Shown in pieces: positions 1-12,200 of a stretch of 64,000 nucleotides of DNA. This stretch comes from Mastigias papua. Its lineage: Eukaryota > Cnidaria > Scyphozoa > Rhizostomeae > Mastigiidae. The translations under genes and the position numbers were made by a program. Position 1 is the first letter of the stretch; each line of letters opens with the position of its first letter. The notes beneath the pieces were generated by a model. The model ran no database searches and was not told the DNA's origin. It saw nothing but the letters and a program-made list of their open reading frames with translations. The stretch is taken from assembly GCA_964019165.1 (NCBI GenBank), contig OZ025268.1:19818274-19882273 (forward strand), in the 5' to 3' direction.

Positions 1-236
1 GCAGTTTCACCGAAAGTTAAACTATGGCTTTCCGAAGAGAGCTTTCTCTGTGTCTGCGTACAACTTCAAGGAGAAAATAGATTTTTCACTCCTATGGCTC
101 AGGCACAGCGGAAAAGTCCCCCTTGACAGTAGTCACAAAATCAAAATGGAAATTAGAAAACATCAACTTATCCATCACAAAAATAATCACTACTTATTTT
201 CAAGGTGCCAATTAGTCCATTTGCTACTTCACATAC

Positions 237-3200
237 CTCCCTTTCTTTCAAAAATATATCCCATTGGTCCATCATTTATCATTTCAAAAATATCAGAAAC
301 TCTAATGAGAAAACAAAAAAGGACAATGTAAACAAATTTCATAATATAGAAGACTTGAATTTCAACCCACACCTAACTTCAATAGCGGGACTGGTGGCAA
401 ATTCCCATTCTAGAGATGAAATAGGAACTAGTAGACGGCTCTTCAACAAAAGGTATTTTGCGTTCAGTAGTAACCAGATCATCGTAGCTTGTATTCATTT
501 TCGGGCGACAAATTGATGAGAGCTTTGAGCAACTATAATAAGCTGCCCAAAAATGTCTGAAATCACATCACTCGAAAACAAACTCAAGTGAGATATCAGA
601 ATCAATAAACGAATGGGATAATAAATGTGAGCAGTTACAAACGATGGATTTAGCAGATAAAATACGATATATATACGTGCTTCATCCACTGAGATAATAT
701 TTAAATGCGAGCAATCATTAAATACGAAGTAAACGAAAAGGAGATCATAAAAATTTTACAAAGGCTTACCTATCCGTTGCTCTGGACAATTTAATAATAT
801 CTGACTCAACTGCCTCTAAAGCCTCGAAAATTTTGCAAGATTTCATATAACTGAAAGCAAAGAGTACAATGTTGTAATCGAAAACGGAATGCAATCTCTA
901 ACCTGCTGACTCAATTTCATTCCACAAAGGAAGGCTGCATAAGATAATACAGGCTTCTATCTTTTGCAAAATTGATAACAAATGTCGCAACACAAAACCA
1001 AGAATAATATCAGTGAGCTCTTTTGATGCAAAGAATAATCAAGACGGAAATGAAAGGGAAAATCAAGGAGATAATCGTTGAAATTCTATACGCTCAGTTT
1101 AACTAGAATGTCCGTTGATATTATAGATTTCATGAAGTAACTAAAGGCGAAGCAAGGAAAAATTTGACAGTATAAGCAAGGAGACAGTCGCTACAAGTGT
1201 AGACGCTGAGATTCGTTAAAAGTTCGAGATTTCCCGGTACAACTTCAATCCTCAAATTTTTAAAAAAGGTAGAGCAGAAAGTGCTGAAAGTAGAAGAAGA
1301 ACCGAAACGACCAATTATATGCATTTTAATAAGGTGCGTAACAACTGATGAATCAAAAGAGATATCTGGAGAAAAACACTATGCACAGAGCTATGGGAGA
1401 CTAAGCTTAATTTTCGTAAAAGCTTTAAAGATACAATTGATGGACATGAAGCAGGTGGAAGTATTGCAAAAAACTCGCTGAAAACTATTCTAACGACAGG
1501 ATGAAAGATATAACTGTGGACGCTGCAAGATTTACTGGCTATATGCCAGCAATGCAACAAATGCCAACATTTCAAGCCATTTTTCTTCATTCCGCTTATA
1601 GCAGAGACCACCATAATAACGTCTTTCATTAACCTCGTATCCGATTACATTATCTTTGAAGTTTTTGATAAATTGATTAGAAGACCAAGAAGATTGTGCT
1701 TTCAAGCTAATAAATCATTCATCATAATCACCAATCACTAATCACTAATCATCCAACGTTTCGACTTACGTATCAACTTTAATGCTATATAAATCAGCTA
1801 GTCCTTTTAATCGCTTTTTGAATTCGTCGTAATTTCTATTTCTATAACAAACAAAACGAGAAAAAATGCAATTCAAAATGCTTAAAAAATCTGAAAATGT
1901 TTCAGTATCCATTGTTAATCAAACTTCGTGATCAATATGGCTGTGTGAGACTAACATACAGTAAAAAAGGATACCTAGGCTGTTCGAAAAGTCGAACATT
2001 CACCAACCATATCGAATTTTAAATTCCCAACGTATATTATGTTTCCTTTAGAGGCACTGCTTGATAACTCTAACATTCGATAACTTAAACAAATTCCGAT
2101 GTCAAATATGTTTACCAGTATTCGCTAAAGATGAGACTACGTTATCATTGTTTTGCCCTTCCCCCTTCTCCTTTACCCGACTTTGATAGGGTATGTACCT
2201 TTCGGACGCCCCCTTGGTGCAACGGCCACGGGGTAGATAATTGTTAACTCATTCCCCGTCGTATCGTCTTTGTTGTTGTCTTTGTAAATAATCATGAGTA
2301 TAGGCAAAAAAGTATTACGTGGTAATCAAGCAATTAACAGCATGTAAATGCAGCAGACTATACCATAACCCAGCTGTAATTCGCTCAACACAAAGGTTTA
2401 ATTTCCCAAATTTCTGTTACTAAAACAATATCATGATTACAAAAAGCAAACGAAACACCAATTCCTATGGCTTAGTGTTGACAGTTCGAAGAAATTGCAT
2501 AGCAGGAGAGAAGTATGTCTGCTTTTTGTGTTAGTCAATTTTGCACAACTATCCATAGGAAAAACTGCACTTCCATTAAACTCGTTGACCACTGGAAATA
2601 TAAGTATCAACAGTTATTGCAAATGAGACGATGTCATAATTATACCGTAATATGCTCGCAAGTTCCTCACAACTCTGCAAAAGAAGATAGGCCTAATTCA
2701 TTTATAGTGCAAGGACAAGATTTCATACGTCTTAACTGCAGGCAATGAAAAATTAAGGAAAGCTGACAAATATTGCCCATTCTTTCATATTGTGAAATAA
2801 AATTAAATGCACTGTTGTAAACAAACAAAGCATAGCCAATGCCCTAGAGCCAAACAGCATTGCACACTACCAAAAATATGTTATCTGTTGATGTTGCGAT
2901 GAGCAAACAATCTCCCTCTAAGCCATGACAAACCAAATACTATACTCAGAGATCAATTGATGCAATTTTATGACCACGATGCATTCAAGATATGAATGCA
3001 AATATGGTTCACACGCATAGCTATTTACGACCGTAAATATCCTCCAATCAGGAAAATCCGAACAAAATATCCCTGCATGAGAAATTAGCTGATGTAGATC
3101 TATCAAAAAGGCAGATTGATAAATATCTTACTTTTGTGTCCCAACTGTGCTGTTGCTCTCGAACATCGATAATACCACCAGATGTATCAAGCTTAACCTG

Positions 3201-5888
3201 TGGATTAATACACCGTTTAGACAAAGCAATATCACAAGTGTGCATTCTGCCAATACTCACCAATAAAAGTCAAAAATTTGCCGTTCACAATAAGCTTATA
3301 TCAAAGGCAAAACTATACATCACTTTTCTGTATTTTTCTTAGCTTTTGCTTAGATTTCTCAGCACTTCAATACCAAAAGCACTCAATTTCCCACGTACTA
3401 AAATTATAGCTTATTTACACCTGTTTCACTTGGAAACCATGCTGTACAAAAGAAACAAGAGTATGCAAGGAGTAGATGATATTCTACAGGGCAGCTAGTC
3501 GATGAAATGCCTCCTGACGTTTCTGCTTTTTGATTGATAATCACCCTGATATATCTGCAAGCATGATAAGTAAAATAGCTAGAACTCTAAAAAGGTAAGC
3601 TTTTGAATTCATAAACACAACACCAAATGAGGCCAATGACAAAGTGTAAGAGAGGCACAGTTTATTCACAGATGCAAGCACTGGGGAGGAGCTACCAGAT
3701 GCTATATTTATCTCAAGCATGTTAGGCTCAAAATCTGTGATTGGCTGACAGCTCTGATCACACTTAAATTCACCATATAACTCAAACAATAAGAAATCGA
3801 GATTTCTACAATACTTGAGCACTTCTGGTGCAATTGGAGTTTGACTTTGAATTCACAGGGGACAACGCTATGTAAAGTCATTCCATGCCAATACATTCTA
3901 AATGTAACATTTAAGTGCTAAAGTATAATGATGAGGAAAGCTCTCATGCACTGGGTGTAAGATTCAGGCATTTTAGCCATTTCTTACTTCTAGATGGAAA
4001 ATGGGAAACATCCAAGTTACCATATTAACATTTCAGTGATAAAAACTGAAAATGAGAAAATTCACTTTTTTACAGCAACAAGTACTGATTTTGCATGCTT
4101 TTCTGGGATAAATGGTTATCCTTGGTGTTCTATATAAATTTTGATGCACATAAAGCCAATCTGCAGATGATAGAATGGCCCAAAAATGCTCCAAATGGCA
4201 CTGTGACCTAAAAATATTTTGTGTATGACAAAAACAAAACCTCAGACATATTTAGTATCACAGCCGCTGTACTCTGGGTGAATAGAGCAATTCAAGGTCC
4301 TAACAATGAGTAATCAAAGCTTCCATTAACATACCTCAACATAAAACATATCTGAACTTATGAAGCAGTCTGTGCCTGTTTGTCCCCCATGGTCAAATTT
4401 CAAACTACAAAAAATGGCTAACAATTAAGATTCCAATATATAACATTTTGCAATGAAACAACAGAAATATCATTATATAATTCATAGTTAATCCAATACT
4501 TGACAATGTATTTCTGAAAAAATGTAGGTATTCACATATCATTTCTGCTTTAATTTTCAGGGCGTCATTAAAATTGCAATGCCTCTTTCTTCCTTCCAAA
4601 CTGTTTCAATACTTAAAATGATTATTAGCTTACCCTGTTTCTTCACTTATTGCTTGAAGCTTTTGGAGTACAGCCTTGAGTGTAAGATCTAAAAGAAATT
4701 ACATCCTTTAGTACAGTCCACTATCTAAACATTGATATATCAAACAATTTCAATGTGAAGGATTCCCAACCATGTGTGCCTGCGCCCTTCTCCAGGCTTT
4801 GTGGGAGTGAGGCATCATTCCAAGGGCTGTAAGAGGCATCTGTCTTAATGGCAGGAATTTGATCTGTTTACTACACTCTGATGGCCTTGGCAAAATACTG
4901 TTGTAGGGGCTGCAAGCAAAACGTTTTAGGGGTGAAAGGGTAAACAAGGGAACCAAACTGATCTATGCCTATGAACAAATGACTTTTGAGCCTTGGATCA
5001 TCAAAATTGAATAGAGCTCTATTATTTGAATTATAAAACATTGCACTTGAGATCCCACTGTATTCCCTTGCATGCACACAGTGGCTTAGAGAAAGGATTA
5101 CACATGGGCCAGAGAAGACATCAATTGTGTCCATCATCCCAAGGATACAACATGAATATTTTAGTTAATACCTGGTGCTGCACTCCTCAGTCTTTCAATG
5201 GTGCTCCTTAGACATTTCTTCAAAGGATTAGCAATTTCATCTTGCTGATGGCTTTCCTGTATGTGTAAAACAATACTGTATTCATCTGTAAAACAATACT
5301 GTATGCATTCTTGGCAATAACATCTACCTATAATCTAGAATCTGAATAAAAATATATAAAGGCAAGCTGCTAACCTGAGAGATTTTCAGCACATTAATGG
5401 CAATATTTCCTGATGACTTAAGTTGATCACATGTAAGCTTCATGGCATTTATCATTTGGTGAATATCTCCAAATTCTCCAAAGGTATTTATTGGACCATA
5501 AGGATGAACTACGAAGAAAATTGGACAAATATTTAAAGGTTTATGACAAAGTCATGGGCATACTATACTGATATATCTGGAAATGAAACATTGCATCCTT
5601 GCTACACTTAATAAGAAAAATGGAGAGGCATGTCAGCTAAAGCAATAAGAAATATAATGTAATATATAAAAAGTATGAAACTGCCTAAGGGCTATCTGCA
5701 TAAATCTTCAAATCATATATAAGCGATGCCAAATAGAATAAATTATACTTTGCAGTACAGAATGCCATCTCACCTCTAGCGCCTTTATCTTCATCATCAT
5801 CAATCCCTAATCCTTGGCCAAACTTTTTCAGGTAGTCTTTAAGTTGTTCTGTTAATTGACCAAGAGTCATCTTCCCATGAATATCCAT
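237..5888 (-). CDS. MED1: Mediator complex subunit 1, N-terminal part (10 exons, 3' end outside window)
   Basis: Mediator subunit of the middle module, linking activators and nuclear receptors to RNA polymerase II in the nucleus. Exons on the minus strand: 5888-5774, 5508-5375, 5256-5172, 4688-4634, 4404-4335, 3197-3132, 2674-2646, 1841-1770, 850-770, 301-237, giving 257 codons with matching phases. Recognised from remembered family motifs: KLQAISEETG (vertebrate RLESIARQNG), GTDCFISSDMFYVE running into VKLDTSGGIIDVR (vertebrate GTECYITSDMFYVEVQLD), SCEELASILR then NYDEFKKRLKGLADLY (vertebrate NFDEFSKHLKGLVNLY), KIFEALEAVESDIIKL and DGPMGYIFERKGG. Start is the ATG at 5888, in frame with the first conserved block. 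Exon seven is only 29 nt. The C-terminal receptor-binding region with LxxLL motifs lies beyond position 1. Subunit identity is firm; the acidic insert after residue 28 is lineage-specific. Confidence 0.9.
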
Positions 5889-6126
5889 TATGCGCAGTAG
5901 CCTTCACAACAAAAAAGGTTTCAATCTATCAAGCATTCCGTAGAGTCCGCCATTGAACATGAAGGTTGAGGTAGCCTCTATTTCAATTATAGATTTTTGA
6001 AAGTGAGAGTTTCGTCTTCCATCAGCGGGAATTATGGATTTCACTTATTGTTCACATATTATTCCCTAGTAATGTAGAACAACAAATTGGAGTACTCATA
6101 CGCTTTTAACGGTCCTTTTCGCAGGA
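5889..6126. promoter_or_regulatory. Bidirectional promoter interval between MED1 and ABITRAM
   Basis: The initiation codons of two divergent genes are 238 bp apart, so both 5' UTRs and core promoters must lie here or overlap. I see no convincing TATA box at a sensible distance and no CpG-rich block. Calling it a shared promoter is inference from the head-to-head arrangement. Confidence 0.5.
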
Positions 6127-6930
6127 ATGATGGCAAACAAGGCCTACCAAACTGTTGTGCAGCGATACTTTACTTCCTATTACGTGACAGGTATAAATTC
6201 ACACTTGGGAAAATAAGCCCAACTGGATTTTACTTTTAGGCTTTCTACAGCCATTCTATTAGAGATATTTTTATGCCTTTCCTGGTCCACTGAGGTGCCA
6301 TCTTCAGGCTGAGAAGTAATTATGAAGTAAGTCTTAAATTTTGCAAAAGAGGATAGCTTTCAAAAGCAATAGATTATAAGGAAAATAAATTTTCCTAAAT
6401 TTTCGTTCATTACATGCCTAACGAAAATTTACTAAGTTTAAAGTTATAAAGGTGGCATGTAAGTTATGAAGGAGACATGTTGGAGATAATGAGATTTCTT
6501 CAGAAGTACCAGGATATCAAACATATTGTCACTGGGGAACAATGACATGGTAGTCTGAGCAATTTCATTTTCAGGCAAGTAATATAGATTGACAACATGT
6601 TTTCTTACAAAAAGTACACTAAGCGTTGGACATATTTTGATATTTTGGATAAATGGAGATTGAACAAGCCATTTATTGTTGGACCTGAGTTGCTTTTGAG
6701 TAAATCTTTAATGATTATTCAAGGTATTTCTTGTATATTTATTTCAGATGTCATGGGTAAATTCCAAGAGGACCATCAGATTCTGCAGCATTCTAACAGG
6801 TAAATTTTTGCTACTACATCACAACACTACATATAGAAGAAAATGAAAATTTGTTCCTTGAAGTCTATTTGGAAACCTTCTCAGGCCCAACACACACAAA
6901 CACTCACACACAAACACACACAAACACACA

Positions 6931-6981
<51 letters not shown>

Positions 6982-8646
6982 ATTCATTAGTTAATATATG
7001 TGATATAATCATATAGTACTTTGTATCTATTTATTCATATCTATCATATCTATCACATCTATAATATTATCTGAAATGTATTCTTATTAGAATATGCCTA
7101 GTAACAATTGCTCCTTCACATAAACTCCTGTCTGATGGCAATATTGCAAAAGTCAGTTTTCAATCGAACAAGGGAAGAGACAGAACAGAGAATAAAGTTT
7201 CTGGCAAAGGAAAGAAAGGTGGTCAACAGTTGGAACATAACTCATTGTTATGTGAGGTTCAATGTTCAAATGGTAACAAATACTTTGTGAGAAGGTTTGT
7301 GCTTTTGCTAATAAGGAATCTATCAACACTTTAGTAGATAGGATACTGAGTTCTTAGATTATTTTAAGGTATTACTATTGACACCAAATGTAAGACAGTT
7401 AGCTTTGAAAGCATGAAAAATATAGAGTTTGGTAAAGAGAAAATGAGGAATTGGCACACCTGGTATATGAGTAACTTGGGCATATTTTTGTACATGACTT
7501 TCCTAGATATGAGGAGTGGAACTTTATATGGACAAATAAAGGAAAGAAGTTATTGATGATTAAGTAGTTAAGTGATATAATGAGTGAAAGAGTAAATGAG
7601 GGAATGAGTTAGTCAGTAAATGAATTATTAGTGAATAGATGAATGAATGAATGAATGAATGAATGAATGAATGAATGAATAAATGGATAAATAAATGAAT
7701 GAGTCAATCAATCAATGATAGAGAATGAGATAGAATGATTAAATGTTGGGTGATAAATTATCACACTGAACAATATGACACATATTTGTAACAGTAGCCT
7801 ATTCAGCATTGACATAGTTTTAATTCCTTTAATTTTCATTTGCAGTTGCATTCATGGTAAGCTAATAGAAGTCAACGAGGAATTACTCTCAAATCCTAAT
7901 CTTCTTTTTGAAACAGTAAGTTCTTTATATCATCTTGTTGATAGATGATAACTTTTATTAGAAATAATTAACTGTAATAATCATATAACTGCAATTTCAT
8001 TGCAATGTGCCAGAAATGACATTTGTTCAACTCCCTGAATGTCTCATTTTAGCAGTGTTATTCAGCTCAGGTTAGCATTTCCTACTTGCATTGTGAGTGT
8101 AAATATATTAAATTACAGTTTGTTGTTTTCTAGCATATTCTTAATCTATATGCAAGGATTTCCTAGGAAGCTAGTTGGCTACTCTAATAATGAAATGTGC
8201 TTCTTCCTTGGTCCTTACAACAGTCCACAACAGACATCATAACTGCTCCCAATGTTGTACCTGCTCTTGCATTTCTTAAGGATCTGCTCTTCTGCACTCA
8301 ATCAGAGCTGATGATGGTGCCCTTCTGTATGAACCTCTTTATCATTCTATATATTCCACTGGTTATTCAGAGTCACTGTTACATTCTTTAATATCTTTGG
8401 ACTAATACCCTTGGGTGAATATATTTGGGTTAATATTTTGGGTAGATATTTTTGGGTTAGTATTGTTGCATTAATAATTTTAGTTGCTATATTTTACTTT
8501 TTGTGCAGGCAGAGAATGGTGGCTATGTAGCTGTTATTCTTCCAAGAATAAAACCCATTCAAGAATTAGTAAAGAATCTTCTTACGGCAGATGAATATCA
8601 AGAAGCTCTTAGAAAAAGACAGCAGGAAGAAAACGGGAATCATTGA
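6127..8646 (+). CDS. ABITRAM: ABITRAM (FAM206A/Simiate), complete, five exons
   Basis: Actin-binding transcription modulator, a small conserved protein reported in vertebrates to bind actin and sit in nuclear speckles and neuronal growth structures. Exons: 6127-6190, 6748-6799, 7091-7294, 7846-7915, 8509-8646, encoding 175 residues (human 181). Evidence: the N-terminal block with YFTSYYVTDVMGKF and EDHQILQHSNR matches vertebrate YFTRWYKPDVKGKF and EDHCILQHSNR. It is followed by ICLVTIAPSHKLL, NKVSGKGKKGGQQLE, YFVRSCIHGKLIEVNE and the C-terminal ENGGYVAVILPRIKP with a final coiled KRQQEE segment. Two ATGs are adjacent (6127 and 6130); either could start. All introns are GT-AG and phases agree (1, 2, 2, 0). 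Intron two holds a CA repeat and intron three a TGAA repeat. It is convergent with the downstream GalNAc-transferase. No odd residue seen. Confidence 0.95.
6889..6979. repeat. (CA)n microsatellite in ABITRAM intron 2
   Basis: About 90 bp of CACACA with regular AAA interruptions in the first half, turning into pure CA. Confidence 0.95.
7640..7710. repeat. (TGAA)n tetranucleotide repeat in ABITRAM intron 3
   Basis: Uninterrupted GAATGAATGAAT units, flanked by degenerate AATGAGT/AATCAATC variants. Confidence 0.9.
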
Positions 8647-9235
8647 CAATTAATATATTGACTTGGTCAATAATATCAAAAATATATTCTTGAATCTTTT
8701 AATTTTTTATTTGTATGTAAGTAAATTTATGTACAAATATTACTGATCCTAAAGGAATCGTTCTTTTGAAATTTCAAAAGTTCTGACGTCCTATTGTAGA
8801 CGTGCAAGTGATGTTATAAATTTCATTATCTAATAATCGACATTTGCTCTAAAAAATTCAAAATCATCATTATCAATGTATCTTTGCTAACAAGCATCTC
8901 CCAGCATTCCTGCTCCGGGCAACCCAGAAACAGTGCGTCATCTGCTTAAAACCATGTCTCTTTCTCTAGCTTCCTTTCGTTGCCTCCAGCTTCTTGTGAT
9001 TTGGTCTCCACTCTCTTGCGATATGCATCTTCCTTGCGAGATTTTAGTGAAAAATAGCACTCTAGTTTAGATAACCATTCATTCTATTGTACCTTTGCTG
9101 CAAAAGTGTGCACAGTTCCTTGGTCAGCTTAACTTCTTCCTTAATTCAAATTTACCCTGATATGTAAATCCTTCTTTAAGTACGTAAGAGCCATTAGCAC
9201 CTGATACAAAAATGCTTTCCACTTCTGCATAAGTA
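8647..9235. other. Convergent 3' UTR interval of ABITRAM and the GalNAc-transferase
   Basis: 589 bp between two stop codons on opposite strands. A minus-strand AATAAA lies at 8711-8706, so GalNAc-transferase transcripts may overlap the end of ABITRAM. I see no canonical AATAAA for ABITRAM and nothing else coding. Confidence 0.6.
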
Positions 9236-12200
9236 TCACCAGATATTCTCACCATATTTGCCAAACTTCCATTTCTGATTTTTTGATTGTTTCCTCATGC
9301 ATTGCACGGCTACAACATATCCTTCAGAGTCGACATCTAAGCATCTGCCAGTGATTACGTGTTGTATGGAGCCCTGCATTGTGAACCAACGAAGACAAAA
9401 GTGAAGTCAGTTCATTTTAGAGACTCGAGATATCAGCTCTACCGTGGCATTTTTAATAAGATAGTTTCCCTGCCGACACATCAATTGAGTTTGTAGGGAA
9501 GACCAATTTAAAATAAGTAATGTGCTCCAAGATAAAACTGTAGCCTGTTTATTGTCAAATAACAAAAAGAAACGCGATGTAGTTAAGTTAATTGTTGCAA
9601 GAAATGCCTATAAACCGTAGCTTTGCATGGTTACAGATTTTGGTGCTTGTCCAAATGATGTTACTACTTAAAGGTAATGAGAATAATATACATACTCTTT
9701 GGCGATCATGCTTCCATTCTTGATTTCCTCCAAGGCCATGACACTCCCACATCTGAATCCTGTCCTTTTTGCTGCCAGTTGAATAATCCATACAGCTTTC
9801 ATCGTTGAATATTATCTCTCCTCGTTTGCTCAATACGAAGTACTAAAAATGGCAGAATACACACAAAGGGAATGACAGCTTATGAGATCCGAAAGAGGGG
9901 CCTCGTAAACCCTACTACAACAGTGGAATTGTGGAAGCAGTACTGCTATAACCAAACATTGACATTTTGTATAAAATATAATAAGGACTTAGTGAATATA
10001 TGACATAAAAGCCTGCAGTTCAATTAAGTTTAGTATAGTTATTACAAGCTATTTTCTATTTTTACCTGCAAATGTACCAAAGCTGAAAGCTTTACTTGCA
10101 GCAGAAATGGACAATGAGATCTCAGCTAGACAATTTTGTGCATATCAAAATGTTCAATGCTCATTGTTCGCACTTTCGATTCTCTTAGATACTCTCAACC
10201 GATGCGATGTGAGAATGACCGAGAGGGAAAATGAGAGGTCACCTAAATGATGCCAAATTGCCCTCAGTGCGTTTGTGTTGAATGATAGCAATTAAGAGTA
10301 CATTTAACATACTGAGTCCATAGTTTAAGAATTAAACTCTTAACTCAGTGTGAGTATGAATAACACTTGTGTATATACCAGTGTATTCAATAGATTGATT
10401 TACCTGATTTCCTCCGAGACCATGACAAAGATACATCTTAAGGTTTGATTTTTTAGCTTTGATACCCATTGAGTCAATACAACGACCTGCTTTTTCATTG
10501 CGGATCTAAGAAAGAGCACAGGTTTTAATTAAATTTTATCAACTATTGTCAGAGCTGTAGTAAGCAAGCTGGAAAAATTTCAATGCAATAGTCTTGCAAA
10601 CTACATAATGTACTTAAGTGTATGTAATATAGTAAGGCTTCCATGTATCACAAATGATGCAGAATCATTTACGTTGCAGCTCTTATAAGTTGATCAAAAT
10701 CATGCTTACGGCGGTCGGCAAGAAGGGATAGACCCTTTTCTTGCAATTGAGGTTGCTAGAACTTCAAGACTGATGGAAGTCTAAGAACTACATGCGAATA
10801 TCGGTGGAAATAGGGCCTCTGTCTTCCTTTTTATCACCCTTTCCCCCTATTTGTCCTCTTAATCCTTTTTTCATGTTGTCTTTTTATCACTGGTACTACC
10901 AAAGTCCCCGACTGTAATGACGATAGAGGAACAAATGTTACCATTCTTTCTTTATCATGAGAAAGATGATTCCTGACCTTACTGCACACAACCTTGCCAG
11001 CAGATCATCACTAATTAGGAATTGTGCAAGACTTTTATCTGTTTCACTACTTCTTCGCTAACACTTCCAACCATATTCTCAAAGAACTATTTTCCCAGTA
11101 ACTGTGCTGACCTTACCTCACCATGAGCAGGAGGCCGTAAATCGGAGCCAATCAAATCAGGAAGAAGGCTATCCAAATACCATTTGAAACTCTTGCACCC
11201 AAGCCTCTTCCGAAGGACCTTTCTATCGGTGACGTCACCAATATCGACTTGACGATCAGCATCAGGCTTCCGTCTGGGAAGAAAACAAAGTTTTTCATTC
11301 TTATAAATAACTTACGACCAAAGTAGAAACCCAACACACACGTGGTTCAAAGTTATTCCAATTAGCATACTCTGACTTGTACAGGGGTCTTTTATCACAC
11401 AGACTAGAGGTGAGGTTCCCCACTATCAAGTGCCCATTTGTTTCAAATTTAAAAATTAATTTTAAATCATCCCCACATATCAATCTTGTGTCAAATTATT
11501 TCTCGCTATTTTGCTAATTACTGTCAATCAATGTCTGCTTGATTTTCTTCTACTACACCAAAGCGCGGTAGTGAACTCCGGGGCAGAACTCTACGACACA
11601 TTTACAAGACCATACACCCTGGGCGAAGCCCCTGAGCATCAATTTTCAACCAGTCAAGATTCCGGGATAATATTAGAGCCTAACAAGGAAATACAACAAA
11701 AATAACAACACACTATAACGTAAAACTAAATTATGAAAGAAACATCTGCTTTTAATTCTAGCTTTACCAAAATATTGGAACATTGCATTCAATTTCTACA
11801 ATGATATCCCAAGAGTAAAGTTTCCATGACAGACTTTTTGAGTGAAGAAATGGGTAGCACCTCCGTGAACAAAATGCAAACTTCAATAACTGTTAGCAAT
11901 GACATATTTTTAATCAAACAGCTGTACTTCAAATTCTATTACACGGAATATCAAAATTACAAAGTCAAATAAGACAACACCTGAAGTAGAGCTCCTTGTA
12001 CTCATCCATCCAAACTTCTGCCAGTCGATTAAAATTCTTTGCTAATGTCTTTGACACGCCGTTTGGAAAACTATACGGCGAGTTCTCCTTACGAAATATA
12101 TGCCCAACTCTAGAGCAAGGGATGATCTCAAGTTTTCCACCGCACATCCATATCTGAAAAGAAAGAAATTAACTTATTACTACACAGAAAAAAGCTGAGA

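Noticed and set aside
905..1030. Minus-strand frame FASKELTDIILGF... with a GTTAGAG donor, first taken as a MED1 exon
   Set aside because: Its donor phase does not fit the next exon, while exons 1841-1770 and 850-770 join in phase and match MED1 without it.
3541..3822. 93-codon minus-strand frame in MED1 intron 5
   Set aside because: No splice signals in suitable phase, and MED1 homology is continuous across the flanking exons.
8229..8336. Exon-like frame after an ACAACAG acceptor in ABITRAM intron 4 (STTDIITAPNVVPALAFL...)
   Set aside because: Joining exon 4 directly to 8509 reproduces the conserved ABITRAM C-terminus; this piece has no counterpart in the family and no good donor in frame.
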